Below, piece by piece: positions 1 through 11,930 of a DNA stretch of 64,000 nt. Location: contig CM055314.2 in the NCBI GenBank assembly GCA_029255685.2, forward strand, positions 71,560,815 through 71,624,814, read 5' to 3'. The stretch is from Silene conica (Eukaryota > Streptophyta > Magnoliopsida > Caryophyllales > Caryophyllaceae). The notes beneath the pieces were generated by a model. It saw nothing but the letters and a program-made list of their open reading frames with translations. It was not told where the DNA came from and ran no database searches. Position 1 is the stretch's first letter. Every line of letters begins with the position of its first letter. The translations under genes were made by a program, and so were the position numbers.

Positions 1-2776
1 GTATATACAGATCAAAATGGACCCGGCAGACCAGGAAAAAACGGCATTTAGGTCCGAAAGAGGCATCTACTGCTACAACGTAATGCCCTTTGGCCTGAAG
101 AATGCTGGTTCTACCTACCAGCGGCTCGTCAATATGATGTTCAAAGACCAGATAGGACGTAATATGGAAGTCTACATAGATGATATGGTGGTCAAATCCA
201 AGCAGTCAACAGACCACACCCAACACCTGGAGGAAACATTCAACACCCTCCGGAAGTACAAAATGAAGTTAAATCCAGCCAAGTGTACCTTCGGAGTTTC
301 TAGTGGGAAATTCCTGGGGTATATGGTAACACAGAGGGGGATAGAAGCCAGCACAGAACAGATCAAAGCAGTTCTGCAGCTGGAATCACCCCAGAAGCCA
401 AAAGATGTGCAGCGTCTGACGGGAAGAGTAGCAGCCCTGAGCAGGTTTATCTCCAGATCCTCAGACCGGTGCAGATTATTCTATGATATTCTCAGAAAAA
501 GCCAGAAGTTTGATTGGACACCAGAGCACGAAAAGGCATTCCGGGAACTAAAGCAGTACCTGAGCAGCCCACCCCTGCTATCCAAGCCAGAGCAGGGGGA
601 GGTCCTGCTCCTGTACCTCTCAGTAACCGAAGCAGCAGTAAGCGCAGTTCTGGTCCGACAGCACGAAGGAGCTCAGCACCCGGTATACTACGTTAGCAAG
701 TCACTACTACCAGCAGAAGCAAGGTATACCTCACTGGAGAAGCTAGTATTAGCATTGGTCACAGCATCTTACAAGCTGCGTCCATACTTCGAATCTCATA
801 CCATCTCAGTGGTTACCAATCACCCACTCAAGACGGTTATGAGAAAGCCAGAATTATCAGGACGAATGGCTAAGTGGTCGGTGCACCTCAGTGGGTATGA
901 CCTCTAGTTTGAACCACGCACAGCCATAAAGTCACAAGCCCTCGCAGACTTCGTCTCCGATTTCAGCCCAGCACTCCAGACCCAAGCAGAGCAGGAAATC
1001 CTGCACCTACACCAGGGTGCCAAACCAGGCACCTGGGAGTTACGAGTAGATGGAGCTTCAAACGCCAGAGGGTCTGGAGTTGGGTTGATCCTCCGATCAC
1101 CAGAAGGGGATCTAATCACCCAAGCAGTCCGATGTGAGTTCAAGACCACAAATAATGTGGCTGAGTATGAAGCCCTAGTCCTGGGATTGCAACTAGCCTT
1201 GGACATGGGAATCAACCATGTTAATGTGTACAGTGATTCACAACTAATTGTGAATCATGTCAATGGGACATACGAAGCAAGAGACCCCACAATGGCGGCC
1301 TACTTGTGCGTGGCAAAAGAGCTAATCGACAGATTCGTGGAATTCTGCATCCAGCAAGTACCCAGAGAGCAGAACGCAGAGGCAGATGCACTGGCGACTC
1401 TAGGCTCAACCTTCAAACCAGCCGACATAGCCAGTATTCCAATCACCCATGTCCTCAAACCAGCCATTCCTGGACCAGATTCGGGCCAGGAGGAGCTACC
1501 TATCTGCAGCAGCAACCTAGACCAGGCGTCAGAACAAGACTGGCGAAAGCCATACCTGGACTGGTTGCAGCATGATATCCAACCCAGCAGTAAGAAAGAG
1601 GCACGCAGTTTCAGGATGAAGGCTTCCAGGTTCATACTGATTGATGGAATCCTGTTCCGGAAGTCGTTAGCAGGGCCATATCTGCGATGCCTGGACCAGA
1701 CCGAGGCACAGACAGTCTTGCATGACCTCCACAATGGCGACTGTGGAAATCATGCAGGGGGAAGAAGCCTGTCCAACAGAGCTCTCAGAATGGGGTACTT
1801 CTGGCCCACAATGCGCAAAGATGCGAAGGAATACGCAAGGAAGTGTGACGCCTGTCAAAGGCATGCACCTGTCAACCACCAACCAGCAGAACCCCTGCAC
1901 CCGGTCATATCCCCATGGCCCTTTATGAAGTGGGGAATGGATATTGTGGGACCTCTCCCCAGAGCACCAGGAAACAAGTTGTACATGTTGGCAATGACTG
2001 ACTACTTCTCTAAATGGATCGAAGCAGAGTCATTCACCCAGACCACCGAGGCACAGGTCATTTCTTTTATCAAGCGTAATATATTCACCAGATTTGGCAT
2101 ACCTTCAGAAATAATATGTGACAATGGTTCCCAATTCATTGGGAAGAAAACCGAGGCATTCTGTGCTGGGTGGAATGTATCACTCCAAAAGTCTACCCCC
2201 AGAAATCCCCAGTCCAACGGACAAGCTGAGTCCAGTAATAAGATCATTATCGAAAATATGAAAAAGAAACTACAAGAGATGGGAGGAAAATGGGCAGAGG
2301 AGCTTCCTCTGGTCCTGTGGGCTGACAGAACTACTCCGAAAGTAGCAACAGGTCAGACCCCCTTCAGCCTTGTATTCGGAGCAGAAGCAGTAATTCCTTC
2401 TGAAATCAAAGTCCCAACCCACAGATACGGGAGTATAACTGAGGACCAGAACCAAGTAGAAATGAAAAGCAGCCTGGACACTGTTGATGAACTCAGGACC
2501 AGTGCCTATGTCAGGATGGCTTCATACAAACAGATGGTGGCTCGGAGCTACAACAAGAATGTCAGAATCAGAACCCTGCAAGTAGGAGATCTGGTCCTGA
2601 GAAAGGTGTTCCAGAACACCAAAAACAGACAAGCCGGAAAGTTCGCTTATAACTGGGAGGGCCCATACCAGGTTGAAAGCATAGTTGGTAATGGGGCCTA
2701 CAGGCTAATGACAATGGAAGGGGAAATGATACCCAGATCATGGAATATACTTCACTTAAAAAAGTATATCATCTAA
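1..2776 (+). CDS. pol: Tat-type pol: RT, RNase H, second RNase H, integrase (fossil)
   Basis: This is the polyprotein that copies and integrates the element. Seen: the RT catalytic box YIDDM near 173-190, a retroviral-type RNase H region to about 900, and a second RNase H of about 130 residues near 1040-1390 opening with a DGASNARGSG-type strand. Then comes an integrase zinc domain (H-H-C-C, CDACQRH near 1850), the integrase core (DIVGPLP, later DNGSQF and the NGQAESSNK region with the catalytic Glu), and a C-terminal tail ending LHLKKYII. Two RNase H domains in tandem fit Tat elements. The frame has about one break, so it is unlikely to be functional as it stands. Confidence 0.88.
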
Positions 2777-3438
2777 AGGTGCCTCCACCAGACCAGAGCA
2801 GCTCCCTTAGACTCAGGTTCTACTCTGTATAAAGTTTACTCTGGTTCAGCTTAAAATTTTGTTTTACCTTTATATTTTTATATAAACCTAAGTTTAGAGT
2901 GATATCTTGCCTTTATATTTTTTACGTCTTGTAATTTCAAACCTTAGTACATTTTCAACTTTTAAGTCTTTTAAAAGGAAAAATTTTCATCATTTATTTT
3001 CTGGACCAGAATTTACCTATCCTAGTGGACTGACCTAAAGAGGAAATCTGCACTGATCGCAGGAGAACCTAAGTTAAGCCTGGCACCCCAGTATAGGGAT
3101 GGGTATACAAAACACCAGGCCAGCACACCAAAGCAGCGATGGCCAAAATACAAACGAAACATGCATGTACAAAAGAAAAACGCCAGAACAACGGCAGAAA
3201 AACCAACAGATTAGACAAAGCCCATACAACGGGGACATACGATTAAAAGCTGCTCGAGGCAGCTCAAAACGAAAATATTTCCACTGATCCACCAGAACCA
3301 GTGGCAGAATTGTTTTTACTGGTCCACCCGGACCAGCAGCAAAAAGTTACAAAGTTAAGCCCACGCAGGGGCATCCAAAGTTCAAAAGAAAATATTAACG
3401 CCCATATCAGGGCCCAACAGACAAATTCTTTAAAAAAC
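2777..3438. other. Non-coding spacer between pol and the antisense gene
   Basis: AT-rich at first (2830-3000), then more balanced. It would be 3' untranslated sequence for both pol (plus strand) and the antisense gene (minus strand). Short reading frames here show no recognisable domain. Confidence 0.5.
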
Positions 3439-4098
3439 CTACTCATCAGGAGTAGGAGCAGCAGCATCGGCATTGGTAGGGTCAGAGGTCACTTCCTCTC
3501 CGGCATCCTGGAACCCTACCTCGCCTTCTTCCTCATCATCATCGGAAATCAGGTCCATGTTTAAACCATCAGGAAAGTCAGAAGCAAAGGCCTTCTCCAA
3601 AGCTGCCAAGTCCCAAGTAGAATGGTTACCCTCCTGGAACTCCCGAACACACTTCACCCGGGTCTCAGCAGCGGTGTAGGCAACAGCCTCAATTAATGCT
3701 CTCTGCAAGCCAGTCTTTTTATGCTCCAGGGCCTCCACCTTCAGGACCAGATCAGCCTCCGAGGCTAAAGCCCGCTCCAGTTTAGACTGAGCTGCGGCTA
3801 ACTGGTCCTGGGACGATCCCTCCAGGGTCCTGAGCTCCTCCTCCTGAGCCTTGAGCTTCTCTTCCTGGGCCTTAAGTTTCTCCTGGCCAGCAATCACCTC
3901 CCGACGAAAACGATCAACCGCCTGCCGCAGATTCGCCCTCAAGACCTCCTCAGAGCTGAGCTTCGCCTTCATCTCCTCCATCCTCTCCAGAGCAGCGTCA
4001 TGAGCCACCTTCATGCGCTGGAGATCCGTCAGCAACTCCTCGCTCTGCTGCTTAGTGCACAATGCCAGTTCCAGAGCCTAAAAGCACGCCGAGCCAAG

Positions 4099-4129
<31 letters not shown>

Positions 4130-5525
4130 AGAAAAGAAAAAACAGAAACAAAGAAACCTACCTCAAAGGAGACTTCAGCGACGCGCTTGGGCAAGTCCCG
4201 GAAGGGACGCTTTTTTAGAATGGAAGCAGAAGCTGGGAACAATAGGGAGTTCAGAGTAGGCCAGAGCTTGGTCTGGGAACCTCCAAAATCTCCTGGAAAC
4301 TCCAGCTGCAGAGGAGGAGAGGAAGATTCTCCAGAAAATGTTCGAGGTAGCTGTTCCAAAATAGGCTTAAAGCCAGGAGTAGGAATGGAGGGAAGAACCA
4401 CCAGAGGAGACGGATCAACGAAGGGAACCTCAGGAACAGACTCCTGAACCAGATCGACGGTATCAACTTCAATTGGGGCAGCCTGGGACCCGGCTCCAGC
4501 AGAGCTCCCCTCAACAACATCCACTTTCTTTTTCTTCGAGGATCCAGCATCCCCAGGAGCTAACCTCTTCCTACGCAGCTGCATCACCCTACTTATATCA
4601 ACTCTGGGCTTGCCTGGAAAGACAGAAGTCAGTATAAAACCAAACAAAACCTACCCAGAAAAAACAGCCATATCAAAACACCGTACCTTCCTTCTTTACC
4701 GCCAGAACAGCAGAATCCCGGACCAGCCTGGAGAAAGTTCTCTCCTCGGCAGGAAGGTCCAGGAGCTTGGCCTTCGAAGTAGGGGGATCCACAGCATCGG
4801 GGAACTTAGCCAAGCTATGCCCTGCAGAAGCCAATAAAAACCATCAGCATGAAACCAACAGCAAAGTAATCTGGCAAAACCAACACCAGAGCAGAGGTAG
4901 TACCTTCCACGGACTGCCAGTTGGCAAAGATATAGTCTGGGAAGGTAGGAAGAGTGTCGATCTTGACAAAAATAAAACGATTAAACCACTTACTATCATC
5001 AGGAGTGGTGGAAAAAACAATAGCAGAAGGCATATTATCATGACCACGAATGGTGCACTGGAAATGGCCCAGAGAACGAGGGGCAAACCACTGCCCCAAG
5101 TCGGCTAAACCGATGTCCAGCCCTCGTTCACGGTTCAGGGCGCAAATGCTGAGCAAGATCCTCCATGCATGCGGAGCAATCTGGCACATGGCCAATTTGG
5201 TTAACTTCAGGAAATCAACAATTAAACCAGGGAAAGGAAATCTGAGACCCAAACGAAAGGGGTACTCGTAGAAGCAAGTCCACCCCTCTCTCTCAAAGTC
5301 GGCTTTCTCACCGGCACGGGGGAAGTGATAAACAACCTCATCTGGAAACCCGAACCGAACCTTGATGAGAGACGCATGGGACTCGGTGAAGGTAGAGTCA
5401 CACAAGTGTTTCTCAGCAAGTAGACCTTGTGAAGGGAAAAGGCCAGAATACTCCTCAGAAGCAGGAACAGACCCACAAGATCCAGCAGGGGCAGGAGTAG
5501 CAGAAGAGGATTCAGGAGCAGACAT
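3439..5525 (-). CDS. Spliced antisense gene of the Tat element (gypsy-type putative transposon protein)
   Basis: A minus-strand gene between pol and the 3' LTR. The likely start is the ATG at 5525, because the reading frame upstream of it is hydrophobic and looks like untranslated sequence. Exons with canonical GT/AG borders are 4904-5525, 4687-4822, 4162-4613 and 3439-4078, about 615 residues. The first exon has a Trp/Phe-rich region with an FPFPGLIVDFL-like stretch and HAWRILLS, which I recognise as the plant domain named putative gypsy-type transposon (Pfam Transposase_28). The last exon is a long charged coiled coil ending in an acidic tail. The last intron carries a polypyrimidine run near its acceptor, read as a poly(A) tract at 4100-4124 on the plus strand. 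Antisense genes at this position are known in Tat elements; their function is unknown. Confidence 0.7.
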
Positions 5526-5922
5526 GGTAAAAAGGCGAAAGCGGTAAAAGAATTTCACAACAGAGAAAGTAAGAAAGCAAGAGAAAGTAAGAAAGCAAGA
5601 GGAAGCAAGAAAGAAGGTAAAATTTTTTGAAAGAGGTAAAATAAAGTACACGGTTAAAGGGGGTATTTTTAGGAGAGTCACATGGGTTAAATTTGAAAGT
5701 TAAATTTCAAAAGGCAAACTGAAGGGTTAAAGAGAGTAAATAATGGGGGACAAGGTAGTTAATGAAGTGATGGGGCAAGTGGGGCAGATGTGACAAAAGA
5801 GCGGCTGTGAACAGTTGCCGAAACCCCAACTACCTCCATTAAACTCAGAAACTTATTCAAAGGCACGAAAGGAAATTCCAGCCCAATTAAAAGCCAAGAT
5901 TAGGCTGAAATTTGGGGGAAAT
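5526..5922. other. Leader of the antisense gene and polypurine tract
   Basis: Purine-rich repeats (AGAAAGTAAGAAAGCAAG type) fill 5565-5620 and would form a pyrimidine-rich leader for the minus-strand gene. At 5911-5922 a TTTGGGGGAAAT run lies directly before the LTR and fits a plus-strand polypurine tract. Confidence 0.5.
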
Positions 5923-5989
5923 TGTTTAGCCCAAAATTCACATCTCACTATTGGGCCCAGTGATGAATAATTACGCAGCCCAACGCCAG

Positions 5990-6065
5990 AGGCAGATCAA
6001 AGGCAGATCAGACGCAGACTAGACGCAGACTAGACGCAGACTAGACGCAGACTAGATGCAGATCA
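5990..6065 (+). repeat. 11-bp tandem array inside the Tat LTR
   Basis: Four perfect copies of GACGCAGACTA run from 6011 to 6054. Diverged copies lie on both sides (GGCAGATCAAA-like before, GATGCAGATCA after). The array sits in the LTR upstream of the TATA-like box. Confidence 0.85.
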
Positions 6066-6194
6066 GGCACAGCCCAGAGCAGAAAAAGAGCTGTTGAAAG
6101 AAAGGGAATGGGTCAAAACCCTAAGAGAATATTCCCCTATATTCTCTCCCACATTTCAGCACCAGAAACTGAGTCCGTTAAGCATAATTCGCAG

Positions 6195-6201
6195 CTATAA
6201 A
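6195..6201 (+). promoter_or_regulatory. TATA-like box of the Tat LTR
   Basis: TATAAAA within GCAGCTATAAAAAGAG, about 270 bp into the LTR. The position and context fit the U3 promoter of a plant LTR. Confidence 0.5.
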
Positions 6202-6420
6202 AAGAGAGACTAGGTCATTACTTAATCATCTAGTTCATACGTTGTAAACCCTACTTCTCTAGCAAAATACTTGTAATCCGTCCCTACAGTGAAAAACCTT
6301 CGATCATAGTGAAAATATTGGTGGGATTCCGTTCCCCCCGCGGTTGTTTCCCTAAACGGGTTTTTCCGCGTCACCAAAAACTTTGCGTGTTGTTCTTTGT
6401 TCATTTTTGTTTTGCATTAT

Positions 6421-7835
6421 CTTTTACCTAAACCTTCATATTGGTTGGCACTTTGACTCACAACACAATCAATTGACTCGGTAGAAATTTTACCAAAACA
6501 TAGAGCAATAATAAAATAGACACGATATTTTTGAAGTGGTTCAGTCTCACACTTTGAGACCTACGTCCACTATTCTCGATTAATAAAATTAGTACCAACT
6601 CTGGATTACAATTTTATCAACCCTACTCGTACAACTTTGATGTTAGTTGTAACTCAATCTAGATACCGTTAAATATCTAGCTACGTCAAGTACCGTTAAA
6701 TACTTGATTACAATGAGTACCGTTAAATACTCGTTCTATCTTACGTTAATAAGATAAAGTCTTAAATGTTTCTTGGTGTCACAATCTTGAATGAATAAGA
6801 TTAATGCTTGAGCACTTGAATCTTGAATCGGATATGACAATGAAAAGCTCGAATATTGAAGTAGATGATCGGCGGTTCTCTCTCTTGATTTGCGTGTATA
6901 TGTGTGTGTATTTCGTGTGGACTAATATGTCATAGGTAGTCTATTTATATAGAATATGTATCTAGGTAATTTAAACCCTAGATGATTTAGGAATATTACT
7001 TAAACTAGAATACTAGTCTTTTAGTAATACTACCTTAAATCTAATCTTAATATATTTAGGAAAGATTTAATAATATACTATATGTATTATATAAGGAATC
7101 AATTTCCTAATTCATATTTAGGAAAGATCCTTATATAATAAATAATTAGTATCCTTAATGTATCAACTTCCTAAACCATGTCAAAGATAATAAAATATAT
7201 TACCATAATATAATCTTAGTTTGTTTAGGATATTAAATAAATACATAATATTTATTTAAATACATCCTACACGATTTATAGCAACGTGACATGTTACACG
7301 TTTCCCAAAAATCGAAACAAACCATATCTTAGATTATATATTTTGACAAATAAAATCATATAAAAATCCTTAGTTTATTTTAGTAATAAATAATTATCTC
7401 ATAAGACAATTATTTATTCCTTTTTTAACCAAAAGATATTTTATATAATCTTATTAAGATTAACAATTCCATACTTAAAATAGAATACCAATTAACATTA
7501 ATTCTACACGACACTAAATTTGAAACAAACGTTTCAACCTAAACACATATATATTCCGATCATTTCTTCATAATATAAAGTTATAGCTACGGGCTATAAC
7601 TTGAATCAATCTTGTACTAAAGCTATAGTTGATAAGTATAACTTTAGTCTTTTATGCGCGCTTGAGATCTTCCATCAATCTTCGACTTAGTCAATTCCTT
7701 GACTAATATGCTTGAATCTTTTATACTTGATTGATTAGATCTTGTTACTAATATTCTGTACACTTAGCACACGATTATACGTACGAGTATATAATAAATA
7801 ACTAGACTTGTCATTATCAAAACATAAACATATAT
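6421..7835 (-). other. AT-rich LTR-like remnant, first segment
   Basis: No coding capacity is visible. The sequence is strongly AT-rich with short repeated phrases such as TACCGTTAAATA (6660-6735). Together with 12534-12743 and 20931-21020 it forms one stretch of about 1.7 kb when the two nested elements are removed. Read on the minus strand it starts TGTTAG at 21020, next to broken Athila integrase. I infer an old LTR, possibly of a Copia element, but have not found its other end or a target-site duplication. Confidence 0.35.
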
Positions 7836-7856
7836 CACTACAAGAATAACTAGATC

Positions 7857-8088
7857 GGGCGACCGTTTTTGGCGACTGCAAAGCTTAGTCGCCCATTTGG
7901 CGACGGATTAAAATAGTCGGGCGACTGAAGCCAGTCGCCAATTTGGCGACAGAACCAATTTCCCAAATCTCCCACCACCGACACACACGGGCGACTGAAA
8001 TCCAAATTTGGCGACAGAAATCAGTCGCCAAATTTGGCGACAGACCCTATTCCGTCGCCAAATTGCTCAGTCCGTCGCCAATCCTTTT
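7857..8088. repeat. Left subterminal repeat array of the CACTA element
   Basis: Many direct and inverted copies of GGCGAC/GTCGCC (for example TTTGGCGACAGA, CAGTCGCCAAATTTGG). In the CACTA family such subterminal motifs bind the TNPA-type protein; that role here is inferred. Confidence 0.85.
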
Positions 8089-8764
8089 TATAGAAACAGC
8101 GAAAATCAGACGGTATCCCTCATTCGCAAATCAACAAACACACAAACACACAATTTACCTCCTCCGGCGAAAAACACCTCCATCACCACCCTACCCTACG
8201 TGTTCCAGCCACCTTCAACACCACTGTCACCGGATTCCGGCCACCACCACCACAACCGTACTTGTTCTTCCCTTCATTCAACTCATTTAAGGTTTGTTTA
8301 CTTCTTCATAATTCAATTTCAATTTCAATTTTTTGATTGATTGTTGGTTTGTTTTGTACATTTAGTGATTGTAGTAGGTTATTAAGACCGTCTTAGCTTA
8401 TTAGGTTGTGATTAATTAGGTATTAGAAGCCAATTAGCATATTAATTAGATAATTGTGGGTTAGGGTTTATAAGAAGTTTGTATAAGACGATGTTGTTAG
8501 CCTTATTGATGTTGGTTAATTAGATTAAAGTAGTCGATTAGGATGTTTAATAGCTTATTAGGATGTTAGTTAGATTATACTAGCTTATTAAGACCGTCTT
8601 AAATTAGCTTATTAGGTTGTGGTTAATTGTATAATTGGAAATTGTTGTTAATAAATTGTTATTATTATGTGATTGAGGTTGTTCTTTAATTAAGTGAGTG
8701 TAATTTTAATTTAGATATATGTAATTTTAGTGTTGAAAATTGTTTTTTGGGTTTTTTTGTTTAG

Positions 8765-11700
8765 ATTAAAATGAAGAGATTGGAACGTTCATGGATGTAT
8801 GATGGAGGGTTATTAGATAATAAGAAGAGACGTTCTAATGCTAGGTTTATAGAGGGTGTTGCCGAGTTTATTGAGTTTGCTAAGCAACAAGAGGAGTATG
8901 ACTCGTTAGAAAATAAACTTAGGTGTCCTTGTAGCAAATGTCGAAATATGAAATACCTATATGTCATTGAGGTACAAGAACATCTCTATACAAATGGGTT
9001 TCGTCCAAATTATTATAATTGGATTTCTCATGGAGAAGCCTATTCCCCAATTCACGAACAACCTCACATCGAACATGTTGACGAAAACCCATATAGAGAT
9101 ATGGTTTTTGATGCGTTGGAGTTTAATGTAGTCAATAATGACGATGACCGTGTAGCCTTGAATGAAGAGCAACCTCCAAATCCCCAAGCAAAGGCTTTTT
9201 TTGACATGTTAAAAGCTGCGGAACAACCTTTATACGAAGGGAGCAGAATGTCATTATTACAAGCCGCCTCTAGGATAGTAACCTTGAAGTGTGAGTATAA
9301 TATGCCATTTCCTGCCGTTGATGGTATTGCTTCTTTCCTTGAGGATGCTATCCCCGAAGATAACGTCATGACTCGAAGTTTCTACAACACCAAAAAAGTA
9401 GTTAAAGGTCTTCAGTTACCACATCAAAAGATCGATGCTTGTCCCGAAGGATGTATGTTGTTTTGGAAAGATGATGCGTTACTTGACAAGTGCAGAAAAT
9501 GTGGAAGAGATAGATTTCAGACAAGCGATGGAGATGTTGTTTTCAAAACAAAAAAAGGCAACAAGAGTGGTAATAGGGGTCAAAAGTGTAAGAAACCAAT
9601 AGCAGAAAACCAATTAATTTACCTTCCTCTTACCCCTAGACTTCAAAGAATTTATTCTACCAAAAAACTTGCCGAACAAATGACATGGCACAAAGAAAAT
9701 CCACGTACTCCTGGGAAGATGTGTCATCCAAGTGACGGGGAAGAATGGAAACGATTTGATCAAATCTATCCTGAATTTGCCGAGGAACCCCGGAATGTGC
9801 GACTTGGCTTGTGTACGGATGGATTTAGTCCTTTTACCCAATTTGGCAAGAATTACTCTTGTTGGCCCGTAATGGTCACACCATACAACTTACCGCCTTG
9901 GTTATGTATGAAAAGAGAATTCATTTTCTTGTCTCTCATTATTCCCGGTCCTAAAAATCCGAAAGGCCATTTGGATGTTTATTTACAACCATTAGTGGAA
10001 GAATTGAGACAATTGTGGGAAGTTGGGGTGGAAACATATGATGTTTTCAGAAAGCAGAATTTTCAACTAAGAGCTTCACTTTTATGGACAATAAACGATT
10101 TTCCCGCATATGGTATGCTATCTGGCTGGGCTACTGCGGGACAAAAAGCATGTCCTCGTTGCATGGGTGAAAGTAAAGCTTTTTGGCTTCCGAATTCCAA
10201 GAAAATTAGTTGGTTTGATTGTCATAGATGCTTTTTACCACTAAATCATTCTCTTAGGAGAAACAAGAAAGCTTTCAAAAAAGGGAAAGAGGTACTTGAT
10301 GATGCCCCGGATCATCTTCCGGGTGATGAGGTATGGGAGTTGATATGTGATTTCCCATCTTCTATTGATGGTACTGAAGAAGAGTTTAAAGAACTCAAAA
10401 AGAAGAAAAATGGTTGGTTTAAAAGAAGCATATTTTGGGACCTTCCATATTGGAAAACAATGTTAATCAGACACAACTTGGATGTGATGCATATAGAAAA
10501 GAATTTTTTTGAGCAATTAATTGACATGATCATGGATGTCGAAGGCGATTCATGTGACACTATTGGATCAAGAAAAGACTTGAAGTTGTTTTGTGATCGT
10601 CCCAAATTACATATTCGCAATGATGGGTCCAAGCCAAAAGCCATTTACACTCTTGACAAACCACAAAGGAAGGTATTGTGTGAGTGGTTACGAAATCTGA
10701 AATTCCCCGATGGATATGCATCAGATTTTCGTCGATGTGTTGATCTTAAGAGGCTCAGGTTACAAGGCATGAAAAGTCATGATTGTCATGTGTTCATGGA
10801 GCGACTACTACCCGTTGCTTTGAAACATCTCCTCCCAACCACGGTATGGAATGCAATTGTTGAGATTAGTCAATTTTTTAGAGATTTATGTTCGTCCTCA
10901 ATATGTGTTGATGACATGATTCGTCTTGAAGATCAAATACCACTAATATTATGTAAGCTTGAGATGATCTTTCCCCCTTCATTTTTCAACTCAATGGAGC
11001 ATCTACCGGTCCATTTGCCCTACGAAGCCAAAGTTGGAGGACCCGTTCAATATAGATGGATGTATCCATTTGAAAGGTAATATACTAAGAGTATTACATA
11101 TTTTTGAAATTTTAGATTAACTAATATATTACAAACTTTAATTAACAACAACGTAATAAATTATATATAGGTTTCTTAATCATTTGAAGAAAAAGATTGG
11201 AAACAAAGCAAAGGTTGAAAGTTCTATATGCAATGCCTATTTAACGGAAGAGATTGCAAATTTTTGTTCTCTCTACTTTGAAAAACATATAGAAACCAAA
11301 GCAAAAAACGACGACGGCGGCGGCAACAAAGACGACGGCAAGAAGCCGATGATGACGATGCCCGAACTTTTCCTTGACACGCATTCCAAGGTCAACGAAA
11401 AGACGCAAAGAAGAATATGGATTAAGGCGAAGGACAAAGAGTTATATGTAAGATAGTTTCTCTCAACTAATGATGTTTTTTTGTTACCTTCGTCAATGAT
11501 TGTTTTTGCTTAACTAATAATAGTTTTCTTAATGTTATAGGAGAAATATGAGGCAGAGAAAGAGGCCCACCCTGAGCGGGATGATAATGAAATTTGGTTC
11601 AAATTGGTGGATGGTTACAAGAAGGGTATGGTATATGGGGCCGGACAAGCTCATGGGGTGTTTTACAAGGAACCGGCTAGAAGGTCCTCATATGAGCCGC

Positions 11701-11930
11701 GCGAAACCTACGAGCCGTCTCTTGTAAGTAAATTGCAATCACAACTTGACCGAGAAAGAGCGGAAAGAGATGAGGAAATGCGGTTGATGAAAGAACGTCT
11801 TAAGGCCATGGAGACGTATTTCTACTCTTGCAACCCCGGTTCCCAGCCATTTAATGAAGATCCTAATGATCCAAGAGGAAAGGGAGGAGACGGTAGTGGA
11901 GCTAGCATGGGATTTCAAGCAGTTAATTAG
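8765..11930 (+). CDS. CACTA transposase, TNP2 domain joined to Ptta/En/Spm domain
   Basis: Start ATG at 8771, just after a likely 5'-untranslated intron (8292-8764, donor AAG/GTTTGT, acceptor GTTTAG). Coding exons are 8771-11076, 11171-11447 and 11541-11930 with GT/AG introns and kept phase, giving about 990 residues. In order: an N-terminal transposase-associated domain (SWMYDGG, CPCSKCRN; residues about 7-90), the TNP2 transposase core (Transposase_21; about 170-600, including LDVMHIEKN), the start of DUF4218 (HLPVHLPYEAKVGGPVQYRW, then KKKIGNKAKVESSI), then a Ptta/En/Spm domain (PELFLDTHSK, KYEAEKEAHPERDD) and a charged coiled coil. Typical TNP2 proteins continue into DUF4216, and the Ptta domain is usually in a separate gene; here they are joined. 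It should cut and paste this element family in the nucleus. Confidence 0.88.

Larger units (their letters stand above)
1..6420 (+). mobile_element. Ty3/Gypsy retrotransposon, Tat lineage, right part
   Basis: The window opens inside reverse transcriptase, so the 5' LTR, gag and protease lie outside. Visible parts in order are RT, RNase H, a second RNase H, integrase, a non-coding spacer, a gene on the opposite strand, a purine tract and a 3' LTR. A second (archaeal-type) RNase H and extra genes between pol and the 3' LTR are known marks of the Tat/Ogre/Retand lineage. The coding part has about one break, so it is a slightly decayed copy. The right end is estimated because the 5' LTR is not available for comparison. 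Confidence 0.85.
5923..6420 (+). repeat. 3' LTR of the Tat element
   Basis: It starts with TGTTTAGCCC directly after the polypurine tract. It contains a TATA-like box at 6195-6201 followed by transcribed-looking sequence and T-rich sequence to about 6420. The right edge is inferred from a TTTTGCA ending; no 5' LTR is in the window to confirm it. Confidence 0.6.

Noticed and set aside
4100-4124. A25 run as the poly(A) tail of a retrotransposed gene
   Set aside because: It sits in an intron of the antisense gene, with coding exons on both sides, and would read as a pyrimidine tract near the acceptor on the minus strand.
7943-8340. Overlapping open frames of 110-115 codons left of the CACTA transposase
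   Set aside because: They run through the GGCGAC subterminal array and 5' leader, overlap each other in different frames and show no domain.
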